From assembly GCA_000244995.1 (NCBI GenBank), contig CM001438.1, positions 3,062,090-3,126,089 on the forward strand: a DNA stretch of 64,000 bases, written 5' to 3'. A model generated the notes under the pieces. The model saw only the letters and a list, made by a program, of their open reading frames with translations, made no database searches and was not told where the DNA came from. The translations under genes were made by a program, and so were the position numbers. The DNA comes from Burkholderiales bacterium JOSHI_001 (GTDB lineage Bacteria > Pseudomonadota > Gammaproteobacteria > Burkholderiales > Burkholderiaceae_C). Below are positions 8,466-15,039 of this stretch, in pieces (within the stretch, counting starts at the first letter, position 1; every line of letters begins with the position of its first letter).

Positions 8466-9042
8466 GTTCGTCGCGCTGCGGCGGGTCGGCCAGGCGCGCC
8501 GCGTCGGCTTCGGACAGGCCGCTGTCCTCGCCGCCCAGCACGGCCAACGGCACCATCAGCGGGCCGAGATCGGCGTCGTCGAAGACCGGGCCCCAGGCCT
8601 GGGCATCCAGCGCCACCGCCTGCAGGAAGCCGATGCACCAGTCCTCGGCGTCCACCCATTCATCGCCGTCGGCGCCGTCGGCACCTGGCACCTCGGCAAT
8701 GCTGAACACGGGCTGCCAGTGTTGCGGCGCCCGTTGCAACTGCAGGTCTATCGCGTGCAAATGGCGCAGCACCCACTGCGCCGCCTTCTTGCGCTGCCGG
8801 CCGCTGACGAAGGGCGCGGCGCCTTCGCCATCACCGCCCCAAACCGCCGGCAGCCAGTCGGCACTGCGGGGTGGTTGCGCCCGGCCCGGCTGAAGCAGCA
8901 GCGCGGTCAGGTAGCCATCCATCGCTTCCACGTTCATCGGGTTGTCGCTGGGCAGCGCGGCGAGCACCGCGTCCAACTCGGCGAGTTCTTCGTCGCTGAG
9001 CGGTGGCGTGTCGTACTGGGGGTCGTAGTCCGGGTATTCCAT
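8401..9042 (-). CDS. UPF0149 (YgfB/YecA) family protein
   Basis: A 213-residue acidic protein of the UPF0149 family. It has the early signature NVEAMDGYLTALLLQPG and the middle WCIGFLQAVALDAQAWGP. Family members are small helical cytosolic proteins, often with a C-terminal SEC-C metal site; no such site is present here. YgfB in gammaproteobacteria is a regulatory factor, but the function in this lineage is open. The ATG at 9042 is used; a TTG eight codons upstream is possible, and neither has a strong ribosome site. It converges on and overlaps the HupE-like gene. Confidence 0.78.
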   Translation of the reverse strand: MEYPDYDPQYDTPPLSDEELAELDAVLAALPSDNPMNVEAMDGYLTALLLQPGRAQPPRSADWLPAVWGGDGEGAAPFVSGRQRKKAAQWVLRHLHAIDLQLQRAPQHWQPVFSIAEVPGADGADGDEWVDAEDWCIGFLQAVALDAQAWGPVFDDADLGPLMVPLAVLGGEDSGLSEADAARLADPPQRDELSRAVVDAVLALQARRLPTPT

Positions 9043-9146
9043 GGAGGGCTCGACGCGAGGCGTCAACGTGGGTTGCTCGGTAGCCGCAGGCGACCTGGAC
9101 GATTGACTTTACACCTGGCCCTGCGCCAGCCGGCGCCGGACTGCCG

Positions 9147-9167
9147 CCAACTGCCAACTGCCAACTG
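9147..9167. repeat. Three perfect tandem copies of a 7-bp unit
   Basis: CCAACTG is repeated three times without interruption in the non-coding stretch upstream of the DUF2938 remnant. With a unit of seven bases, slippage would shift a reading frame, but no gene crosses it. Confidence 0.7.
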
Positions 9168-9229
9168 GATTGGCAGCCCGATCCGGGCCCTGGGATGCTT
9201 CGGCGACGTGCCACGGATGACCCAGCGGC

Positions 9230-9730
9230 CTGCCCGATACGACCGCGAGCCCCGGTTGGATAGCGCCACGCTGGTGGTAGGGCGATGGCTCCTGGCCCGG
9301 CTGCCAGTGCAGCGCCTCAGCCACCCCTTGGGGATCCAGGCCCAGCCGCAACGAGGCGCAGCACCCCGCCCCGTCAGGCGCTTCGCCCACCCTGGATCGC
9401 GGCGATTGCGGCCAGCGGTCGCTGGTGGTTCACGAGCGTGGCCTGGGCTGGCTGACCCACTACGTCATCGGCATCGCCCATGCGGCGCTCCTGGTGGCTG
9501 CCCAGGGCACTGCCTGGCCGGCGCAGCCGACGCTGCTGCCCGCCCTGGCCATGGGCGCGTTGACCGTGGCGGCGCCCTGGTTCGTGATGCAACCGGCCAT
9601 GGGCTTGGGCGTTTTGGCGTCGAAGACGCCAGCGCCGCTGAAGAACTGCCTGCGCAACCTGAGCAATCACGCGGTGTTTGGCGCAGGCCTGTACCTGGCC
9701 GCCGCGGCTCTAGTGGGGGCCCCTCCTTGA
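9230..9730 (+). pseudogene. Frameshifted DUF2938-family membrane protein remnant
   Basis: Pieces of a DUF2938 protein occur in order but in different frames. LDSATLVVGRWLLARLP (9253 onward) matches the conserved mid-region LDYALVGRWL. RFAHP then WIAAIAAS (9380-9415) lie in two frames separated by a shift. RGLGWLTHYVIGIAHAALLV to FGAGLYLAAAALVG (9437-9720) is an intact C-terminal half with the family's PTLLPAL and FVMQPAMGLGV segments. The expected N-terminal helix with the ATxxMD motif is not found in any frame upstream. At least two frameshifts and an N-terminal loss make this a pseudogene unless the assembly is wrong. An open frame starting at GTG 9425 covers only the last 101 residues. Confidence 0.65.
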
Positions 9731-9879
9731 GCGAGCCACCCGTCGGCGCGTTGCGAACCCCATCCTGCCCGGGCAGCACAGCGGCGTGCCCTGTGCCGAT
9801 TCCGCGAACCGGCCTGGCCCTTGATCGGGGCAGATGTCCCTGCTGGTCTGAGGCATCTCGACCCACGGGGCCCTCGGGT

Positions 9880-10011
9880 TCAGCTAATAGCTTTGCCGGC
9901 ATGTGGACCAGCGCCTGGCTGACCGCCTGGCTGGTGGCCCTCCCCGGGGTGCTGGTCGTCGCGCGGCTTGCGCGCCGAACGGAGGCTCTGCTCGTGAACA
10001 AGCGGCCCTGA
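9880..10011 (+). pseudogene. DUF2798-family C-terminal remnant
   Basis: From about 9880 the frame reads through an ATG at 9901 into WTSAWLTAWLVALPGVLVVA and then RLARRTEALLV, stopping at 10011. The pattern W..AW..AW..A.P.VL.VA.L.RR is the second helix and tail of DUF2798 membrane proteins (about 70-160 residues). The first helix is missing upstream, where only unrelated GC-rich sequence is seen. It may be the stump of a lost gene, or a chance 36-codon frame; the helix match is what argues for the former. Confidence 0.45.
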
Positions 10012-10123
10012 GCCCGCATGTCGCGACGCCCACCGGCATTTCGTCGCAGCGCATTGGACCCGTTCGTGCCGCGGCCCCAGAGTCTGCCCATGCCGTCACC
10101 CCGTCGGCTTCTGAAAGCACACC

Positions 10124-11161
10124 ATGAACCTGTTCCGCACCCTGGTGCAACCTGCAGCGCTCGTCGCTGTCGTGCTGCTGTCCCTCGCCGGGCCGGCGCG
10201 CTCACAGCATTCGGGCTACCGCACGCTCACGGTCCCCGGCGACGCGCCCACGACCGTGGCCTTGTTCTACCCCACGGCTGCGGCCGACCGTGCCATCCCC
10301 ATGGGGCCTTGGCTGCCCGTCGTGGCCCCGGGGGCCCCGGTCTCCGAAGCCAGGCTCAAGGGGCTGATCCTGATTTCCCATGGCACGGGTGGCACGGAGC
10401 TCAACCACCACAACCTCGGCGCCCGGCTTGCCCGGGAGGGCTACCTGGTGGCGGCCCTGAGGCATGAGGGCGACAACTGGCAGGACCGTTCGCTCATCAC
10501 GTCGGGCCGCTATTTCAGCGAGCGGCCGCGCCAGATCAGTCGCGTGCTGGATGCGCTGCTGGCGAGCCCGGAATGGGGATCGCGCATCCCGCTCGAGCGC
10601 ATTGGCGCGGTGGGGCATTCCGCCGGCGGCTACAGCGTGCTGGCCTTGGCGGGCGCGCAGGCCGATTCGCAGCGCTCGGTGCGGCATTGCGCCAGCGTGC
10701 AAGACGACCCGGGCTACTGCGCCCTGGCCAAAGCCTCGGCCGGCGCCGAGACCGCCGGCTTGCCGGCCGCGCCCGCGGCCAGCGCTGTCACACCGGAAGC
10801 ACGACCGGTTTCGGTGCCCGACCGCCGCATCCGCGCGGTGGTCGCGATGGCGCCCATGGCGGTCGTGTTCACGCCCGACAGCCTGGCGGCCGTCACGGTG
10901 CCCGTCCTCGTCATCGTGGCCGAGCAGGACAGGGTGCTCAACGGCAAGTACCACGGCGGGCATGTCGTCGCCAGCCTGCCTCGAGCCCAGGCCAGCACCG
11001 TGGCCGGTGCGGGGCACTTCGCCTTCATGGCGCAACCGACCTTCCCGCTGCCATCGGTGGCGGGTGACGCCGCGGCCAATCCGGCAGGCTTCGACCGTCT
11101 GGCGTTCTTGCCGGATCTGGAGAACCAGGTGGCCAGCTTCTTCGCCGCGCAGTGGCGCTGA
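10124..11161 (+). CDS. Exported alpha/beta hydrolase (dienelactone-hydrolase / PAF-acetylhydrolase-like)
   Basis: A 345-residue protein with a signal peptide (ALVAVVLLSLAGPARS). The alpha/beta-hydrolase core has an oxyanion segment ILISHGTGGTELNHH, the nucleophile elbow GAVGHSAGGYS, an acid segment VIVAEQDRVLNGKYHGG and the catalytic His in GAGHFAFM. A cysteine pair in HCASVQDDPGYCALAKA may form a disulfide, which suits a periplasmic enzyme. Such proteins hydrolyse esters or lactones; the substrate is unknown. It leads a plus-strand group with an outer-membrane barrel and a DUF2306 protein, directly after the decayed region. Confidence 0.82.
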   Translation: MNLFRTLVQPAALVAVVLLSLAGPARSQHSGYRTLTVPGDAPTTVALFYPTAAADRAIPMGPWLPVVAPGAPVSEARLKGLILISHGTGGTELNHHNLGARLAREGYLVAALRHEGDNWQDRSLITSGRYFSERPRQISRVLDALLASPEWGSRIPLERIGAVGHSAGGYSVLALAGAQADSQRSVRHCASVQDDPGYCALAKASAGAETAGLPAAPAASAVTPEARPVSVPDRRIRAVVAMAPMAVVFTPDSLAAVTVPVLVIVAEQDRVLNGKYHGGHVVASLPRAQASTVAGAGHFAFMAQPTFPLPSVAGDAAANPAGFDRLAFLPDLENQVASFFAAQWR

Positions 11162-11202
11162 AGGTCTGCGCAAGCGGCTCACACCAGTCATCAAGAAGAA
11201 CC

Positions 11203-11778
11203 ATGAAAACTCACCTGTCTGCCCTCGCCATCCTCTGCGCCCTGACTTCGCCAGCGCAGGCGGCCTCCAACGATGGCGTGGTCGGCACCCATGCCCGTGT
11301 TGAAGTCGGCGGCAGCCACTTCAGCGTGGCCAGCCCGACGACCCGGCTGGCGCCGGACGACCACGGCCAGGCGGCCAAGGTCTTCATCGGCTACCGCTTC
11401 GACACCGGCCTGGGCCTCGAGGTGGGCTACGCGGCACTGGGCTCTTTCAGCGAGGGCATCGCGGTCGGCAACACCGGCGGCCAGCAGGTACTCAAGGGGC
11501 GCAGCGTGTTGGCAGCGGCGACCGGCCGATGGCCGGTGGGCGAGTCGTTCGCATGGCATGGCCGACTGGGGCTGTCGTCCGGGCGGGTCTTCGGCACCGA
11601 TCGGCTGCCGCAGGCCAACCCGCTGTCGGGCAGCAGGGTCTCACCGCTGGTCGGCCTCGGTGCGGAATACCGACCCCGGTCGAACATGGCACTGACGCTG
11701 AACTACGACAACTACGGCAAGCTGTCGAACCAGGTCAAGGCAAGCGCGCTGTTGTTCGGCCTCCACTTCACGCTCTGA
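11203..11778 (+). CDS. Outer-membrane beta-barrel protein (OmpA-like barrel domain only)
   Basis: A 191-residue precursor. The signal peptide MKTHLSALAILCALTSPAQA is followed by about 170 residues with alternating amphipathic strands and glycine/aromatic turns: AKVFIGYRFDTGLGLEVGYAALG, PLVGLGAEYRPRSNMALTLNYDNYGKL, and a C-terminal strand ending in FGLHFTL (a terminal aromatic-x-Leu type beta-signal). It resembles the eight-stranded OmpA/OmpX-type barrels. There is no periplasmic peptidoglycan-binding domain. AGAAG lies just before the ATG at 11203; upstream in-frame starts fall inside the preceding gene. It sits 41 bases after the hydrolase and 4 before the DUF2306 gene, consistent with co-transcription. 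Confidence 0.78.
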   Translation: MKTHLSALAILCALTSPAQAASNDGVVGTHARVEVGGSHFSVASPTTRLAPDDHGQAAKVFIGYRFDTGLGLEVGYAALGSFSEGIAVGNTGGQQVLKGRSVLAAATGRWPVGESFAWHGRLGLSSGRVFGTDRLPQANPLSGSRVSPLVGLGAEYRPRSNMALTLNYDNYGKLSNQVKASALLFGLHFTL

Positions 11779-11782
11779 CAGC

Positions 11783-12406
11783 ATGAGCACCTCCCGCCGG
11801 GCCGATCGGTACGTCCCCTTGGGCCTGATCGCGCTGGCCTTGATCCCCGTTGCGGCAGGGGTGGTCCGGCTGACCCTGCTGGCCGCGGGCGGCCCGCTCA
11901 CGGTCCAGAACGCACGCTTTTTCGACGCCCCGATGCCAGTGGTGCTGCACATCGTCAGCGTGACGGTCTTCAGCCTGCTGGGCGCCTTCCAGTTCGCGTC
12001 CGGCTTTCGCCGCAGGTGGCCAGCCTGGCACCGGGTCGCGGGGCGCATTGTGGTGATGGCCGCCTTCGGCGCAGGCTCGTCCGGCGTCTGGATGGCGAGT
12101 TCGTATGCCATCGTTCCGGCAGACAGCAACTTGTTGCACGGCCTGCGGCTGTTCTTCGGCTGGAGCATGGTGTTCGCCACCGCTCGCGGCCTGCTGGCCA
12201 TTCGCCGCGGCCAGGTCGCGAGCCACCAGGCGTGGATGCGCCGCGCCTATGCGATCGGACTCGGTGCCGGGACCCAAGCCCTGATCCTGGGTCCCGCGAT
12301 GCTGGTGTTCGGTGAGCCGGACGATGCGAGCCGGGCGCTGATGATGGGCGCTGGGTGGGTGTTGAACCTGGCGGTGGCGGAGTGGTTGATTCGCGCCCGG
12401 TCATAG
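11783..12406 (+). CDS. DUF2306 four-to-six-helix membrane protein
   Basis: A 207-residue integral membrane protein of the DUF2306 type. Visible landmarks are the opening helix LIALALIPVAAGVVRL, the H-containing helix VVLHIVSVTVFSLLGAFQF followed by RRWPAWHRVAGRIVV, and the later H-containing helix ATARGLLAIRRGQVASHQAW. The conserved His residues (LHIVSV, WHRVAGR, SHQAWM) suggest a haem- or quinone-type ligand function, but none is proven. It starts four bases after the barrel gene, so translational coupling is likely. Confidence 0.78.
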   Translation: MSTSRRADRYVPLGLIALALIPVAAGVVRLTLLAAGGPLTVQNARFFDAPMPVVLHIVSVTVFSLLGAFQFASGFRRRWPAWHRVAGRIVVMAAFGAGSSGVWMASSYAIVPADSNLLHGLRLFFGWSMVFATARGLLAIRRGQVASHQAWMRRAYAIGLGAGTQALILGPAMLVFGEPDDASRALMMGAGWVLNLAVAEWLIRARS

Positions 12407-12621
12407 CGCAGGGCCACGCGGGAGATGGAAGTGGAGCTCGCGATCGGCTTGCGCGAGGCGGGCTACGGCGTCTGGCAGGCCTGAGCGAACGCACCGCGCA
12501 ACAGTGCACCGTGCATTTCTGCACCGGACTGTCGCGAACGGCGGCTCCTGGCCGGGAAAGCCGAAGGCCAGGGTCAGGGGGCGGCAAGGTTCGTTGGGAT
12601 GACGGCTTCGGGACGCTGAGC
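12407..12621. other. Intergenic stretch with no supported gene
   Basis: About 215 bases between the DUF2306 gene and the convergent Kelch-like gene. A 19-codon frame at 12425-12484 (ending LREAGYGVWQA) may be a stump of something larger but cannot be assigned. No terminator with a T-run is seen. Confidence 0.4.
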
Positions 12622-15039
12622 TCAGTCGGTGGCCAGCACCGCGCGCCGCCCGCGCGGCGTGGTCACGGTCAGCAGGTGCATGCCCGCGTTGCGGCGTGAC
12701 CAGCGCGCCAGTTCGGTCCAGCGGCCGGTCAGCAGGTCAAAAATCCAGGCGATACCGACGTTGTCCCGTTCGTCGTCCTGCCGGCCCAGCAGCACCAGCT
12801 CACCTTGTTGCACCAGCAGCCTCATCTGATCCGTGTCCGTCACCAGGCCTGGCGGCAGCGGTATGGGCCGCCACGAAGCCCCGTCCAGGCTGGACAAGGC
12901 CAGCGCCAGCACCGGGGGCACCCAGCGGCCCTCACGTTCTACGCCCGCTTGGGCCTCGCCGAGCGCGGCCACGCGGCCATCGTCCAGCACGGCCAACTGG
13001 TGCATGCCGAAGTCCAGCGCGGCCGACACAGCCCAGCGCCCGGTGGTGGGATGGAACACCTCGTAGCGGCGCGCGGGTGCCTTGTTGCCCAGGCCGACGT
13101 AGTGCCCTGGCTCACCGGCCAGGCCGATCATGTGGCTTGAAACCCGACCGCCGGCCACCGCGATGCGGCCGTCGGCCAGTGCACGCACCACGGCGCCACC
13201 GGCATGGGGCAGCCACAGCGGGGGCAGGCGTTGGCGCGAGACGCTGTTGCCCTGAACCTGCAGCCGCGCCACCCCGTCGGCCGTCAGTTCGATGAGGTCG
13301 CCGTTGGGCGCCAGGTCGTACACCGCGTCCACCGGCGCGTCGAAGAGCTGGCCCGCTTCGGTGGCCAGCGACCACCGCTGCGTGGCCGGGTCATGGAACT
13401 CCGCCGGCAAGCCTCGACCCTTGTCGGCGGGCTGAAGCACACCGGTGTAGCCCTGCCCCTGGCCGCCGAGCACCGCCACGCGGCCATCGGCCAGCCACAG
13501 GGCCTGAGCAGCGTTGCGGGCGTGCTGCATCGCGGGCAAGGCATGGGGCAGTGGCTGGCCCGGGATGACCAGTTCGGCTGACGCGGTGGACACCCCACCC
13601 GGATCGGCATGGACCTTGCCACCGGCGAAGAGGGTTCGGCCATCGGCAGCGACGGCGATGGCCATGTGCATCCGGTGCAGCGGCAGCCCCTGCACGCTGG
13701 CCGTTGGTCCCGACGCACGGATTGACGCAGGGACTGATGCCGGCGCCGGCGCTGGAGGGGGCCCGGGCAGGTACAGCGCCAGCCGCTCGATGTGGGGGTC
13801 GGGGCTGCGGTCCTGTCCGCGCGGCGACTTGACACCACCGAACACCGCCAGCCAGGGCTGTCCAGCAGCGTCACGGTAGGGCGCCAGATGGGCACCGACG
13901 CGGTACTCGCGCAACTCGGCCACCGAGGACCAGACACCACGCGCCAGATCCAGCGCCTGCACCTGCCCCTGGGTGCCGCCGCCCAGCAGCAGCACGCGGC
14001 CTTCTTCGCCCGGCAGCCAGACCGCGCTGTGCTGCGCCACGGCGGTCGGCAATCTGGCGAAAGGCGCCCACAGGCCGGAGGCGGGGTCGAAGGTCTCCAC
14101 CCGGTCGTCCGCGTCTTGCCGGCCCGGAGACCACCCACCGGCCACCAGCACGCGCCCGTCGGGCAGGCGGGTGGCACTGAAGCCCTCGCGGGCGGTGGCC
14201 ATGGGTGCCGTGGTTTGCCACTGGCCGCTGCGCGGGTCAAACAGGTAGGCCTCGGCCAGGCAACCCTCCATGCAGCCGACGTAGAACGCCGAACCCCCAC
14301 CAGCCACCAGCGCCCGCCCGTCGGCCAGCGCCACCAGCGCGAAGCCGCGGCGCGGCGGACCGGGCAGGTCGGCCATCCGCGTGACCTGAAGCCGTCCGTC
14401 GCGCCACACCACGCGATCCACGGCCGTCGTGCGCCGGCTGTTCTTGTCGATGCCGTCCCGGGTGCTCCGGAAACGCTGCGTGCCACCCACCACCAGCGCG
14501 CTGCCATCGGCCAGCAACACCGCTTGGGCATTGAACCGCCCGGACGACAACTCGGCCGAGGCGGTCTGCCCATCGGGCCGGATCAGCTGCACGCGGGTGA
14601 CACCGACCTGGGCTTCGTCGTCGGCTGTGGTCCAGCCGCCGACCGCCAGCAAACCCCAGGGCGTGTGCAGCACGGTGGCGCCGGCAGCCAAAGGGATGGG
14701 CAGCGCTTCTTCCAGCACCTGGCCGCTGGCCGGCCAGTAGCGCAGGCTGCGGTCGTCCATGGCGAACAGCAGGCTGCCGTCCGCGCCCACCTGGGCCGGC
14801 CCCGAAACGTGGAGCGCACGGGGGGCCTGGCCATGCAGTGGCACGAAGGTCCGCTTCGCTGCAGGTGGGGATGGGGGTGCGGCCGGCGTTTGCGCGCCGC
14901 CTGGCGCCGCCGCCGCCAACAGGGCCAAGGCCAGCAGGCCATCGCGCAGGCAATGCCACACGGCGTGGCGCCAGGCCTCAACGCGGCGCACGGCTTCGCT
15001 CCATCTTGAACGTGCCGGCCAGGCCCACCAGCGCGCCAT
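12622..15039 (-). CDS. Large exported Kelch-like beta-propeller protein
   Basis: An 805-residue protein with repeated blades of the form LxDGRxLVxGG: LADGSALVVGGT, LADGRALVAGGGS, LPDGRVLVAGGWS, VAADGRTLFAGGK, LADGRVAVLGGQG, LADGRIAVAGGRV and LDDGRVAALGEA. The spacing of about 50-60 residues suits galactose-oxidase/Kelch propellers, probably two in tandem. A signal peptide is present (DGLLALALLAAAAPGGAQ). The ATG at 15039 would overlap the upstream gene by 62 bases; a GTG at 14961 would remove the overlap and leave a compact signal peptide, so the start is uncertain. No copper-radical residues are evident, so a binding or scaffold role is more likely than oxidation. It pairs with the next large exported protein. 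Confidence 0.72.
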   Translation of the reverse strand: MARWWAWPARSRWSEAVRRVEAWRHAVWHCLRDGLLALALLAAAAPGGAQTPAAPPSPPAAKRTFVPLHGQAPRALHVSGPAQVGADGSLLFAMDDRSLRYWPASGQVLEEALPIPLAAGATVLHTPWGLLAVGGWTTADDEAQVGVTRVQLIRPDGQTASAELSSGRFNAQAVLLADGSALVVGGTQRFRSTRDGIDKNSRRTTAVDRVVWRDGRLQVTRMADLPGPPRRGFALVALADGRALVAGGGSAFYVGCMEGCLAEAYLFDPRSGQWQTTAPMATAREGFSATRLPDGRVLVAGGWSPGRQDADDRVETFDPASGLWAPFARLPTAVAQHSAVWLPGEEGRVLLLGGGTQGQVQALDLARGVWSSVAELREYRVGAHLAPYRDAAGQPWLAVFGGVKSPRGQDRSPDPHIERLALYLPGPPPAPAPASVPASIRASGPTASVQGLPLHRMHMAIAVAADGRTLFAGGKVHADPGGVSTASAELVIPGQPLPHALPAMQHARNAAQALWLADGRVAVLGGQGQGYTGVLQPADKGRGLPAEFHDPATQRWSLATEAGQLFDAPVDAVYDLAPNGDLIELTADGVARLQVQGNSVSRQRLPPLWLPHAGGAVVRALADGRIAVAGGRVSSHMIGLAGEPGHYVGLGNKAPARRYEVFHPTTGRWAVSAALDFGMHQLAVLDDGRVAALGEAQAGVEREGRWVPPVLALALSSLDGASWRPIPLPPGLVTDTDQMRLLVQQGELVLLGRQDDERDNVGIAWIFDLLTGRWTELARWSRRNAGMHLLTVTTPRGRRAVLATD

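Larger units (their letters stand above)
9043..10123. other. Gene-decay interval between UPF0149 and the alpha/beta hydrolase
   Basis: About 1.1 kb holds no intact gene. It contains a 7-bp tandem repeat, the DUF2938 remnant and the DUF2798 stump, with unassigned GC-rich sequence at 9731-9879 and 10012-10123. No insertion sequence, inverted terminal repeat or integrase fragment was seen to explain the loss. Confidence 0.6.

Noticed and set aside
9147-9167. Tandem 7-bp repeat as a CRISPR or phase-variation element
   Set aside because: Only three copies with no spacers, and no reading frame or promoter crosses it.
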